Both the position numbers and the translations under genes were made by a program. Shown here in pieces: positions 1 through 6,920 of a stretch of 15,455 nt of DNA (position 1 is its first letter; every line of letters starts with the position of its first letter). The stretch covers positions 1 through 15,455 of the forward strand of contig CALHPT010000082.1 of the NCBI GenBank assembly GCA_938036405.1. Reading direction: 5' to 3'. Under the pieces are notes generated by a model. The model ran no database searches. It was not told the DNA's origin and was given only the letters and a program-made list of their open reading frames with translations. The DNA comes from an uncultured Tannerella sp. (GTDB lineage Bacteria; Bacteroidota; Bacteroidia; Bacteroidales; Tannerellaceae).

Positions 1-125
1 CGGACGATGTCGATACCGGGGACTTGCCAAGACCCATACTCAAAACATTCTTGAAAGCATCGCCTTTAATTTATACAGAACCCCGGGGATAATTATGTCC
101 TCATTTGTAGGATAAGGCATAACCA

Positions 126-161
126 CCCTTGAGGAGCTCGTGCAAGCAGCTCCTCAAAGGG
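126..161. other. Strong hairpin, function unknown
   Basis: CCCTTGAGGAGCT (126-138) pairs with AGCTCCTCAAAGGG (148-161) around a 9-nt loop, giving a 13-bp stem with one bulged A. Neither strand has a U-run after the stem, so it is not a classic intrinsic terminator. It could be the end of an upstream transcript, a processed RNA structure or part of a dispersed repeat. Confidence 0.45.
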
Positions 162-263
162 GGGATTTACAACTACTTTCACTCCTTACTGCCACCCCTT
201 TCACTCGCTCCTTTTATGCGAAGAACTCCTCTTCCCTCCACCTCTTTATTTTTCGAAGGTCTC

Positions 264-388
264 CAAAAAGCGTTTTTAGGGCCATACAACTATTGAATTG
301 GGGTTGAAAAGTGCTTTTAAGTGCCTCGACAACTATTGAATCGGGGTTGAAAAGCGCTTTTAAGTGCCACGACAACTATTGTATTGGG
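264..388. repeat. 43-bp tandem repeat near the trmD 3' end
   Basis: Two full 43-bp units (286-328 and 329-371) differ at only a few bases. Each starts with ACAACTATTGAAT and contains AAAAG(T/C)GCTTTTAAGTGCC. A third partial copy begins at 372, and a diverged half unit lies at about 264-285. The AAAAGCGCTTTT block of the second unit is a perfect palindrome. The array stops 10 bases before the trmD stop codon, so it lies in the trmD 3' region. Confidence 0.85.
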
Positions 389-398
389 GGGCATCGAC

Positions 399-1079
399 TT
401 ACTCCTCTCTGAGCAAGTCTGGCCGCAGTCGCTCGGTGCGCTCCTGGGCCTGCTGGAGGCGCCACTCGGCGATGCGTCGCTCGTGACCCGAGAGGAGGAC
501 GTCCGGCACGCGCCAACCCTTGTATTCGGCCGGTCGGGTGTAGACGGGCGGGGCCAGGAGGCCGTCCTGAAACGAGTCGGAGAGGGCGCTCTGCTCGTCG
601 CCGATCACGCCCGGGATGAGGCGCACGGTGGCGTCGGCGATGATGGCCGCGGCCAGTTCGCCGCCCGTCAGCACATAGTCACCGACGGAGATCTCGAGCG
701 TGATGAGGTGTTCGCGGATGCGGTAATCGACGCCCTTGTAGTGTCCGCAAAGGATGATGAGGTTCTGGAGCAGCGAGAGTCGGTTAGCCATCGGCTGGTC
801 AAATTGCTGGCCGTCGGGCGAGGTGTAGATCACCTCGTCGTATGTGCGCTCAGCTTGCAGGGCCGAGATGGCCCGGTCGACCGGCTCGATCTGCATCACC
901 ATGCCGGCCTCACCGCCGAAGGGGTAATCGTCCGTGCGTCGCCACTTGTTCGTCGTGTAGTCGCGCAGGTTATGGAGGTGGATCTCGGCCAGTCCGCGGT
1001 CTTGCGCGCGGCGGAGGATGGAGCAGTTCAGGCAGCCGTCAATCATCTCCGGCAGCACAGTGAGAATATCTATTCGCAT
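399..1079 (-). CDS. trmD: tRNA (guanine-N1)-methyltransferase
   Basis: TrmD methylates G37 of tRNAs with S-adenosylmethionine, which keeps the reading frame during translation. The protein is a SPOUT (trefoil-knot) enzyme. The product contains the family signatures CGHYKGVDYRI and SVGDYVLTGGELAA, which form the knot and SAM site, and LLSGHERRIAEWR near the C-terminus. The frame is open up to 1172, but the first 31 residues of that longer frame look like untranslated leader. The family N-terminus MRIDILTVLPEM begins at 1079, so I chose that start. This gives 226 residues, a normal length. No Shine-Dalgarno and no clear TAnnTTTG promoter is visible upstream. A terminator after ackA separates it from the acetate genes, so it is probably a single-gene unit. 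Confidence 0.95.
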   Translation of the reverse strand: MRIDILTVLPEMIDGCLNCSILRRAQDRGLAEIHLHNLRDYTTNKWRRTDDYPFGGEAGMVMQIEPVDRAISALQAERTYDEVIYTSPDGQQFDQPMANRLSLLQNLIILCGHYKGVDYRIREHLITLEISVGDYVLTGGELAAAIIADATVRLIPGVIGDEQSALSDSFQDGLLAPPVYTRPAEYKGWRVPDVLLSGHERRIAEWRLQQAQERTERLRPDLLREE

Positions 1080-1192
1080 ATAGAGGATAGTTTGGCCTTG
1101 CGGCCGTAGGTAGTAGGGGCCCTCTTTACGGGCACCCAGAGTCGTTAGAGGGTAACGCGTACCCGGGGTCAAAATGGGCTGGCACCCCTGGT

Positions 1193-1241
1193 GCCTTGAT
1201 CTTCTTTTGTTTCTTTTCTTCTATCAAGGGAAGAAAAGAAG
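1193..1241. repeat. Candidate dispersed hairpin element, copy 1
   Basis: Two mutually exclusive stems are possible. CCTTGAT (1194-1200) pairs with ATCAAGG (1223-1229). Alternatively TTCTTTTCTTC (1211-1221) pairs with GAAGAAAAGAA (1230-1240). The first 23 bases match positions 15433-15455 at 21 positions, so at least one more copy begins at the right edge of the window. I infer a dispersed intergenic repeat. The length of the full element is unknown. Confidence 0.55.
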
Positions 1242-1267
1242 GCGTTCAGAGGAGGGGAAGAAGCAGT

Positions 1268-1318
1268 AATAAAACTGCCGACGGAAAGTGAGTTTGCTCT
1301 CCTCACCTCCGTCGGCAG
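1268..1318 (-). terminator. Intrinsic terminator of pta-ackA
   Basis: On the minus strand an 11-bp perfect stem (CTGCCGACGGA, arms 1308-1318 and 1275-1285) with an inner GTGAG/CTCAC stem is followed by TTTTATTAC. This is a strong rho-independent terminator just after the ackA stop. Confidence 0.88.
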
Positions 1319-1353
1319 CACTGAAAAATCTCTCAAGAACCTCCAGTTAAAGG

Positions 1354-2556
1354 CTATTTCCCTTCCAAGATCTCGCGCGTGTCTGAAGCGATCATATACT
1401 CCTCGTCCGTAGGCACGACGAGCACCTTCACGCGGCTACTCGGCTTGCTGAGCACCACCTCGCGACCGCGCAGACCACAATTCTTCTCTTCGTCAAACTC
1501 GATGCCGAGGAACTCCATGTTTCTGCAGACCACCGCACGTGTCGAGTCTTGATTCTCGCCCACACCACCGGTGAAGACAAGGATGTCGAGCCCGCCCAAG
1601 GCAGCAGCGTAAGCGCCGATGTACTTCTTGATCCGGTAGTCGTAGATGGCCAGGGCGAGGGCCGCGTGCTTGTTGCCAGCCGCGATAGCATCCTCGATGT
1701 CGCGCATGTCAGACGACAGCTCCGAGAATCCCGCCATGCCGCTCTTCTTGTTCAGCAGCTCGGCCAAGCCATCGGCGTCGAGGTTCTCCTTGTGCATGAT
1801 GAAAGGCAGCGCACCCGGATCGACGTCGCCGCTGCGTGTACCCATCATCAGGCCCTCGGTCGGGGTCATACCCATCGACGTGTCGATCGACTTGCCGCCC
1901 TTGATAGCCGTGATGGAGGCGCCGTTACCGATGTGTGCGGTGATGATGCGTTGCGATTCGTAAGGCACGCCGAGGATCTCGCACGCGCGGCGTGACACGT
2001 AGCGGTGGCTCGTGCCGTGGAAGCCGTAGCGGCGCACACCGTAGTCCTTATACATACGGTAGGGCAGGGCGTAGAGGTAGGCGTAGTCGGGCATAGTCTG
2101 GTGGAAAGCGGTGTCGAAGACCGCCACTTGCGGTGTGCCCGGCATGATCTTCTCGATCGCCTCGATACCCTCTAGGTTGGCTGGGTTATGTAGCGGTGCC
2201 AGCTCGGTGCACTCCTTGACCTTCTCCAACAGCTCTTTGGTGATGAGCACGCTGGAGGCGAACTTCTCCGCGCCGTGCACCACACGGTGCCCCACGGCGT
2301 TGATATCCTTGAAGTTCTTCAGGCAGCCGTACTTGGCGTCTGTCAGCGTTTCGAGGATGAAGGCGATGCCCACCTCGTGGTTGGGGATATCCTTCTCGAG
2401 GATCACCTTCTCGCCGTTCTTATCCGTGAATTTGAGGAACGATTTGGGCAGTCCCACCTTCTCGATGCCGCCTTGTGCCATCACCTCGCCCGAGGTCATG
2501 TCAAAGAGTTTGTACTTAATGGAGCTGCTGCCGCAGTTCAATACCAATGTTTTCAT
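1354..2556 (-). CDS. ackA: Acetate kinase
   Basis: AckA interconverts acetyl phosphate plus ADP with acetate plus ATP, the ATP-yielding last step of acetate fermentation in the cytoplasm. The 400-residue product is of normal family length. It starts with the signature VLNCGSSSIKYKLF, and the known catalytic positions are in register: Arg91 in VGHRVVHG, Asp148 in FDTAFHQ, His180 in RRYGFHGTSH, Arg241 in GTRSGDVDPG, and the C-terminal acidic TDEE motif at 383-386. It lies 18 bp downstream of pta in the same direction, the usual pta-ackA operon. AAAGGAG stands 11 bases before the ATG, a Shine-Dalgarno-like site that is rare for this phylum. A strong terminator follows. Confidence 0.97.
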   Translation of the reverse strand: MKTLVLNCGSSSIKYKLFDMTSGEVMAQGGIEKVGLPKSFLKFTDKNGEKVILEKDIPNHEVGIAFILETLTDAKYGCLKNFKDINAVGHRVVHGAEKFASSVLITKELLEKVKECTELAPLHNPANLEGIEAIEKIMPGTPQVAVFDTAFHQTMPDYAYLYALPYRMYKDYGVRRYGFHGTSHRYVSRRACEILGVPYESQRIITAHIGNGASITAIKGGKSIDTSMGMTPTEGLMMGTRSGDVDPGALPFIMHKENLDADGLAELLNKKSGMAGFSELSSDMRDIEDAIAAGNKHAALALAIYDYRIKKYIGAYAAALGGLDILVFTGGVGENQDSTRAVVCRNMEFLGIEFDEEKNCGLRGREVVLSKPSSRVKVLVVPTDEEYMIASDTREILEGK

Positions 2557-2574
2557 AATCCTTCGGTCTCCTTT

Positions 2575-3588
2575 CTATTTCTGGTTTTTTAATGCGATGG
2601 CTTGGTTGCAGGCGATGGCCACCATACGATAGATGTCGTCTACGGAGCAACCGCGCGAGAGGTCGTTGACCGGCGCCGCCATACCCTGCAGGATCGGGCC
2701 TACAGCCTCGGCGCCACCCAGACGCTGCACGAGCTTATAGCCGATGTTACCAGCCTCGAGCGACGGGAAGACGAGCACGTCAGCATGTCCGGCCACCGTG
2801 CTACCCGGTGCCTTGAGTGCTGCCACACGCTCCACGAGTGCGGCGTCAAGTTGCATTTCTCCGTCCACTTGCAGCGTCGGATCCAGCTCACGAGCCAGAC
2901 GTGTAGCCTCGGCCACCTTGTCCACACGTTCGTGTGAGGCGCTACCCTTCGTCGAGAAGCTCAGCATGGCCACGCGCGGTTCAGTGCCCAGCATAGCGCG
3001 CGCCGTAGCCGCAGACGAGACAGCGATCTGTGCTAGCTCCGCAGCAGTCGGGTCGGGCAACACGGCGCAGTCGGCGAAGATCAGTATGCCCTCACGGCCG
3101 TACGACGGATCCTTAACGAACATCAGGAAGGCGCCCGATACGCAGGATATGCCCTTTGTTGTCTTGATAATCTGCAACGCCGGACGGAGCACATTGCCCG
3201 TCGTGTTGCGTGCCCCAGCGATTTCGCCGTCGGCATCGCCTGCCTTGATCATCAAGCAAGCCAGATAGAGCGGATCCTCCACCAGTACAGCCGCCTTCTC
3301 CGGCGTCATACCCTTGGCACGGCGCAGGTCAAGCAGCAGATCGGCGTAGGCCTGCTTCTTGTCGTGGTTCTTGGGGTCGAGCAGGTGCGCCCCGTTGATG
3401 TGCTTCAGCCCGAGTCGGTCGGCCTCTTGGCGGATCTCATTGGGCTCGCCGATTAGGATAATCTTGGCCACACCGTCGGCTACGAGCCTATCGGCGGCCA
3501 CCAATGTGCGCTCCTCCGTGCCTTCGGGCAGGACGATGCGCTGCTTGTTCGCTTTTGCGCGATCTACGATACTTTGAATCAAATTCAT
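2575..3588 (-). CDS. pta: Phosphate acetyltransferase (short form)
   Basis: Pta converts acetyl-CoA and phosphate to acetyl phosphate and CoA, feeding AckA. The 337 residues cover only the catalytic PTA_PTB domain, without the N-terminal DRTGG and CobB-like regions of the long enterobacterial enzyme. Visible family blocks are LPEGTEERTLVAADRL near the N-terminus, GARNTTGNVLRPALQII, FADCAVLPDPTAAELAQIA, and near the C-terminus PSLEAGNIGYKLVQRLGGA followed by GPILQGMAAPVNDLSRG. The start MNLIQSIVDRAK is the only sensible one. It is the first gene of the pta-ackA operon, and a -7-like promoter element lies about 80 bases upstream. The related butyryltransferase Ptb is less likely because the partner is a clear acetate kinase. 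Confidence 0.95.
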   Translation of the reverse strand: MNLIQSIVDRAKANKQRIVLPEGTEERTLVAADRLVADGVAKIILIGEPNEIRQEADRLGLKHINGAHLLDPKNHDKKQAYADLLLDLRRAKGMTPEKAAVLVEDPLYLACLMIKAGDADGEIAGARNTTGNVLRPALQIIKTTKGISCVSGAFLMFVKDPSYGREGILIFADCAVLPDPTAAELAQIAVSSAATARAMLGTEPRVAMLSFSTKGSASHERVDKVAEATRLARELDPTLQVDGEMQLDAALVERVAALKAPGSTVAGHADVLVFPSLEAGNIGYKLVQRLGGAEAVGPILQGMAAPVNDLSRGCSVDDIYRMVAIACNQAIALKNQK

Positions 3589-3666
3589 GGTTTCCTGAAT
3601 TATTATGGATGATGATATGTGGATATATATGGAATCTTGTTAGACGTTATACCGTTTCCTTCGCAA

Positions 3667-3674
3667 CAAAAGTA
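3667..3674 (-). promoter_or_regulatory. Candidate -7 element for pta-ackA
   Basis: On the minus strand TACTTTTG matches the Bacteroides -7 consensus TAnnTTTG, about 80 bases before the pta start. I see no TTTG at the expected -33 distance, so this is a partial match. Confidence 0.45.
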
Positions 3675-3783
3675 GAGAAAATCACCGGGTAGAGCGGGTC
3701 TGGAGCGGGAAGTGGCGATCTGTATCCTGTCGACCGACTGTGTGTCGTCAAGGATAACACTTCGGTCTTCCTTGAGGTGTACG

Positions 3784-3824
3784 AATAAAAAGAAAGCCTG
3801 CCGAAGGAGGACTTCGACAGGCTT
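3784..3824 (-). terminator. Intrinsic terminator downstream of tRNA-His
   Basis: On the minus strand AAGCCTG (3824-3818) pairs with CAGGCTT (3800-3794), continued by CGAAG/CTTCG around a GAGGA-type loop with one internal mismatch. It is followed by TCTTTTTATT. It fits the end of the tRNA-His transcript, about 85 bases past the tRNA. Confidence 0.75.
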
Positions 3825-3907
3825 AAACTGTAGGAACCTCTTCATCGCGTTATAGACGATGGGGGAGAAGAGGTCTTAAATCAAAATGAGAGATTAAAAA
3901 CGAGGAG

Positions 3908-3982
3908 GGTGAAAGATGGGATTCGAACCCACGACCCTCGGAACCACAATCCGATGCTCTAACCAACTGAGCCACTCTCACC
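3908..3982 (-). tRNA. tRNA-His (anticodon GUG)
   Basis: The minus strand folds into a full cloverleaf. The acceptor is GTGAGAG/CTTTCAC, the D stem GCTC/GAGC, the anticodon stem TCGGA/TCCGA with loop TTGTGGT (GTG = His), the T arm GTGGG-TTCGAAT-CCCAT, and the variable loop GGGTC. An extra 5' G (3982) faces C73 (3908), the G-1:C73 pair that identifies histidine tRNAs. CCA is not encoded and must be added. The cognate synthetase gene hisS lies at 13850-15223. Confidence 0.97.
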
Positions 3983-3988
3983 ATAAAA

Positions 3989-4011
3989 GCGCATTTCCTT
4001 TTGGAATGCGC
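3989..4011 (-). other. Hairpin directly upstream of tRNA-His
   Basis: GCGCATTTCC (3989-3998) pairs with GGAATGCGC (4003-4011) with one bulged T and a 4-nt loop. On the minus strand it is followed by TTTTAT, ending at most six bases before the tRNA. It may terminate ffh-folD transcripts. Because the tRNA promoter lies just upstream, it would also be the 5' leader of the tRNA precursor. Confidence 0.6.
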
Positions 4012-4013
4012 CG

Positions 4014-4043
4014 CAAAGATATACCAGTTTTCACACTGGCAAA
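4014..4043 (-). promoter_or_regulatory. tRNA-His promoter
   Basis: On the minus strand TTTG (4043-4040) and TATCTTTG (4021-4014) match the Bacteroides -33 TTTG and -7 TAnnTTTG elements, with 18 bases between them. The tRNA begins about 32 bases after the -7 element. The position between folD and the tRNA supports independent transcription. Confidence 0.7.
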
Positions 4044-4058
4044 GTCTGCCCCCGAGAA

Positions 4059-4964
4059 TTATTCCTCTTTGCCGAACACGGCCTTCTTACCTGCCAAAAG
4101 CGTGTTTCGCATCAGCGAGATGATCGTCATCGGCCCTACTCCGCCAGGCACGGGGGTGATATAGCTGCACTTCGGTGCCACCTCATGGAAGGCCACGTCG
4201 CCCATCAGTCGGTAGCCGCTCTTGGTTACACTGCTCGGCACACGCGTCGTACCCACGTCGATCACCACGGCACCTTCCTTCACCATGTCGCCTTTGAGGA
4301 ACTCCGGTACGCCCAGTGCTGCGATGATGATATCTGCGCTGAGGCACATCTCGCGCAGATTCTCCGACCGACTGTGGCAGACCGTCACGGTGCAGTCGCC
4401 CGGATTGTCCTTCTGCATCATCAGCATCGCCATCGGCTTGCCGACGATGTTGCTGCGACCTAAGATGACGCAATGTTTGCCCTTTGTCGGTATCTCATAG
4501 TGGCGCAGCAACTCGATAATGCCTGCGGGCGTGGCTGGCTTGAAGCACGGCAGACCGATGGACATACGCCCGACGTTGATCGGGTGGAAGCCGTCCACGT
4601 CCTTGCGGTAGTCGATGGCCTCGATCACGCGCTGCGAAGAGATATGCTTCGGCAGCGGCATTTGTACGATCAGCCCGTCTACATCGTCGTCAGCGTTCAG
4701 CTCATGCACCTTGTCGAGGAGGGCCTGTTCCGTCACGTCGTCCTCGAAGCGAATGAGCGACGAGCGCAGCCCGATCTCTTCGCAGTTCTTCACCTTACTG
4801 GCCACGTAGGCTTCGCTGCCTCCGTCGTGACCTACCAATATCGCAACCAGGTGCGGCGCCTTCTGTCCGTCCTGCTTGATCTTTTCTGCTTCAGCAGCCA
4901 ATTCCTTTTTGATATGCTCTGCCACGGCCTTGCCGTCGATCAGTTGATAGCTGTGCTCTTCCAT
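4059..4964 (-). CDS. folD: Bifunctional methylenetetrahydrofolate dehydrogenase / methenyl-THF cyclohydrolase
   Basis: FolD interconverts 5,10-methylene-THF, 5,10-methenyl-THF and 10-formyl-THF with NADP(H), supplying one-carbon units for purines and formyl-Met-tRNA. The 301-residue protein has the two-domain layout of the family. The active-site Tyr53 and Lys57 sit in YVASKVKNCEE, VDGLIVQMPLP carries Gln101, Asp124 lies in KDVDGFHP, a Rossmann nucleotide loop is at GRSNIVGKPMA (169-179), and PVPGGVGPMT is near 271-280. The first five residues before YQLIDGK extend the usual N-terminus slightly, but no other start codon is near. It lies 30 bp behind ffh on the same strand and probably shares its transcript. 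Confidence 0.96.
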   Translation of the reverse strand: MEEHSYQLIDGKAVAEHIKKELAAEAEKIKQDGQKAPHLVAILVGHDGGSEAYVASKVKNCEEIGLRSSLIRFEDDVTEQALLDKVHELNADDDVDGLIVQMPLPKHISSQRVIEAIDYRKDVDGFHPINVGRMSIGLPCFKPATPAGIIELLRHYEIPTKGKHCVILGRSNIVGKPMAMLMMQKDNPGDCTVTVCHSRSENLREMCLSADIIIAALGVPEFLKGDMVKEGAVVIDVGTTRVPSSVTKSGYRLMGDVAFHEVAPKCSYITPVPGGVGPMTIISLMRNTLLAGKKAVFGKEE

Positions 4965-4994
4965 CCTTCTATACCTATTTATATATGTGTCTGT

Positions 4995-6323
4995 TTATTT
5001 CCTGCGGAACGGTGCAGCCATGCGGCTACTCGGCTTTGCGGTGGTGATCATGCGCATCATCTTGCGCGTCTCGTCGAACTGCTTGATGAGCTTGTTTACG
5101 TCCTGCACCGACGTGCCACTGCCCGAGGCGATACGTTGGCGCCGCGAACCGTTCAGGATCGAGGGGTTCGTGCGTTCCTCTGGGGTCATGGAGTAGATGA
5201 TCGCTTCGATGCCCTTGAACGCATTCTCGTCGATGTCGATATTCTTCAGCGCCTTGCCTACGCCGGGGATCATCGCAGCGAGGTCTTTGAGGTTACCCAT
5301 GCGCTTGATCTGCTGGATCTGCCCGAGGAAGTCGTTGAAGTCAAACTGATTCTTGGCGAGCTTCTTCTGTAGGCGTCGCGCCTCGGCTTCATCGTACTGC
5401 TCCTGTGCGCGCTCCACGAGCGAGACGACGTCGCCCATGCCGAGGATACGGTCGGCCATACGTTCGGGATGGAACACATCGAGCGCCTCCATCTTCTCGC
5501 CCGTACCGATGAACTTGATGGGCTTGTCGACTACCGTGCGGATCGAGAGCGCCGCACCACCACGCGTATCGCCATCGAGCTTCGTGAGCACCACGCCTGA
5601 AAAGTCGAGCCGATCGTTGAACTCCTTGGCCGTGTTCACGGCGTCCTGACCCGTCATGGAGTCGACCACGAAGAGCGTTTCGTCTGGGTTGATGGCCTGC
5701 TTGATGGCGGCGATCTCTTGCATCATCTGCTCGTCGACGGCCAGACGGCCGGCCGTGTCGATGATCACGAGGTCACGTCCCGTGCGCCGTGCCTCTGCAA
5801 TGGCATGCTCGGCGATCTCCACCGGGTTCTTGTTCTCCCGCTCGGAATATACGGGCACGCCGAGCTGTTCGCCCAGCACATGTAGCTGATCGATAGCCGC
5901 CGGACGGTACACGTCGCACGCAGCCAGCAGCGGTTTGCGGCTCTTCTTGCTGCGCAACATGCCGGCCAACTTGCCCGAGAAGGTCGTCTTACCCGAGCCC
6001 TGCAAGCCCGACATAAGGATGACGGCCGGTTGCCCCTTCAGCTCCAGCTCCGAGGCCGAAGCGCCCATGAGCGTAGCCAGTTCGTCGTGCACGATCTTGA
6101 CCATCACCTGGTTCGGCTTGAGCGCCGTGAGCACGTTCTGGCCCATGGCCTTGGTCTTGACTGTGTCGGTGAACTGCTTGGCCACCTTATAGTTTACGTC
6201 GGCGTCAAGCAGTGCGCGTCGCACATCTTTGAGCGTCTCCGCCACGTTCAGTTCGGTGATCTTTCCTTCGCCCTTCAGCAGTTTGAATGAGCGTTCTAAT
6301 CTGTCACTTAAGTTTTCAAACAT
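4995..6323 (-). CDS. ffh: Signal recognition particle protein Ffh (SRP54)
   Basis: Ffh binds SRP RNA and the signal sequences of nascent membrane and exported proteins, and hands ribosomes to FtsY in a GTP-dependent cycle. The 442 residues show the N-terminal helical bundle (about 1-95), then the GTPase domain with P-loop GLQGSGKTT (106-114), DVYRPAAIDQL (137-147), DTAGR (189-193), TKLDGDTRGG (247-256) and GTGEKMEALDVFHPERM (273-289). The M domain follows with the RNA-binding SRRQRIASGSG at 393-403. The C-terminal tail is short. No SRP RNA gene was recognised nearby. The gene starts the ffh-folD unit and has a good promoter 26 bases upstream. Confidence 0.97.
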   Translation of the reverse strand: MFENLSDRLERSFKLLKGEGKITELNVAETLKDVRRALLDADVNYKVAKQFTDTVKTKAMGQNVLTALKPNQVMVKIVHDELATLMGASASELELKGQPAVILMSGLQGSGKTTFSGKLAGMLRSKKSRKPLLAACDVYRPAAIDQLHVLGEQLGVPVYSERENKNPVEIAEHAIAEARRTGRDLVIIDTAGRLAVDEQMMQEIAAIKQAINPDETLFVVDSMTGQDAVNTAKEFNDRLDFSGVVLTKLDGDTRGGAALSIRTVVDKPIKFIGTGEKMEALDVFHPERMADRILGMGDVVSLVERAQEQYDEAEARRLQKKLAKNQFDFNDFLGQIQQIKRMGNLKDLAAMIPGVGKALKNIDIDENAFKGIEAIIYSMTPEERTNPSILNGSRRQRIASGSGTSVQDVNKLIKQFDETRKMMRMITTAKPSSRMAAPFRRK

Positions 6324-6348
6324 GATTCCTTGGTTGTCTTTATGCGCG

Positions 6349-6380
6349 CAAAAGTAGGACGCCCGAAAACCTCGCGCAAA
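6349..6380 (-). promoter_or_regulatory. ffh-folD promoter
   Basis: On the minus strand TTTG (6380-6377) and TACTTTTG (6356-6349) fit the Bacteroides -33 and -7 elements with 20 bases between. The ffh ATG lies 26 bases beyond, a short leader without a Shine-Dalgarno site. Confidence 0.7.
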
Positions 6381-6404
6381 CGGCCCTCCAAACTTCTACC
6401 GTGT

Positions 6405-6550
6405 CCCAAAAACAAACGCAATGCGCTTTGAAAGGACTTCGATGGTCCGAAATTCATCGTCGATGCGCTTTACCCTCCCTCCAAACCTCCCCAATGCACC
6501 GTCATCAGCCTTTCCAGTGTCCGAGAAGGTGCTGTTTATGTCATAAACAG
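6405..6550. repeat. Left arm of 146-bp inverted repeat
   Basis: This arm matches the reverse complement of 6902-7047 from end to end. By hand I count about 17 mismatches and two 1-base indels, about 87% identity. Perfect runs include 25 bases at about 6456-6482 and 19 bases within 6498-6518. The inner end is the palindrome CTGTTTATGTCATAAACAG (6532-6550). Similarity fades outward of 6405. Confidence 0.9.
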
Positions 6551-6920
6551 TATATCTAAAAACTTTTTCCTGACGTTTATAGATAGAACAGTATGTTTGT
6601 GATATTATTCCTACTGTTTATGTTGTAAACAGAGAGCTTATGCAGTTTTCATAGTTATTTATGGTAAGAATCATTGCTGCAAAATGATTTGATCCTTGTT
6701 TTTGAATAGAGATAATGTCGATCATTTTTTTGAGATCATTTTTAGATCAAAAAATAGGCTCTAAAATTATCTTGAAGCATGTTCGTTCTATAAGCACGAG
6801 TAAAAATAGAATATAGATATGATTGTAAATGGATCAGTCTGCATATAGTTCTTGGAGTTACTGTTTATGATCAAAACAGTGGTATAATATTTTTGGATAA
6901 GCTGTTTATGATATAAACAA
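6532..6920. repeat. Array of 19-bp palindrome-like sites at 41-bp spacing
   Basis: Clear copies of CTGTTTATG-N-(CATAAACAG-like) start at 6532 (perfect palindrome), 6614, 6861 and 6902. A weaker copy starts at 6573, ending in GAACAG. Starts 6532, 6573 and 6614 are each 41 bp apart, as are 6861 and 6902. Decayed in-phase copies are visible at 6655 (TTATTTATG), 6696 (TTGTTTTTG), 6737 (ends GATCAAAA like the 6861 site) and, after a 1-base shift, 6779. About ten periods are covered. The left halves are better conserved than the right halves. Confidence 0.8.

Larger units (their letters stand above)
1..398. other. Gene-free left edge (398 bp)
   Basis: I see no convincing gene here. The stretch holds a strong hairpin (126-161) and a 43-bp tandem repeat (264-388), both listed separately. 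At the extreme left edge a minus-strand frame with an ATG at 37-35 stays open for 12 codons to the window edge (MGLGKSPVSTSS). It could be the start of a leftward gene, but 12 codons are too few to support a call. Confidence 0.6.
1080..1353. other. Intergenic region between ackA and trmD
   Basis: No gene is seen. The stretch holds the ackA terminator (1268-1318), a hairpin-forming element starting with CCTTGATCTTCTTTTG (1193-1241), and a short hairpin GGCACC/GGTGCC (1181-1195). Confidence 0.6.
3589..3907. other. Intergenic region between tRNA-His and pta
   Basis: No supported gene. It holds a pta promoter-like element (3667-3674), the tRNA-His terminator (3784-3824) and an extra hairpin, ACCTCTTC (3836-3843) with GAAGAGGT (3867-3874) and an inner CATCG/CGATG stem. 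These lie in the trailer between the tRNA and its terminator. Confidence 0.6.

Noticed and set aside
1..37. Leftward gene start at the window edge (minus-strand ATG at 37)
   Set aside because: Only 12 codons are visible and no promoter supports it.
384..1109. 241-codon plus-strand open frame opposite trmD
   Set aside because: It is the antisense shadow of a clear trmD gene in GC-rich DNA and has no recognisable domain.
3603..3845. 80-codon minus-strand open frame between tRNA-His and pta
   Set aside because: It overlaps the tRNA terminator and the pta -7 element and has no protein-like features.
4473..5372. 299-codon plus-strand open frame across the folD-ffh junction
   Set aside because: It is antisense to two well-supported genes and crosses their boundary.
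6532..6550. LexA (SOS) box
   Set aside because: The E. coli box is CTGT-N8-ACAG. Here the spacing is N11, and a SOS gene is not adjacent.
6551..6901. RNase P RNA, tmRNA or SRP RNA gene in the AT-rich core
   Set aside because: I looked for their conserved cores and saw none. The interval is explained by repeats.
6532..6920. CRISPR array
   Set aside because: The period and partial palindromes look CRISPR-like, but the 19-bp repeats differ from each other, the middle copies are decayed, the inter-site segments resemble each other, and there are no cas genes.
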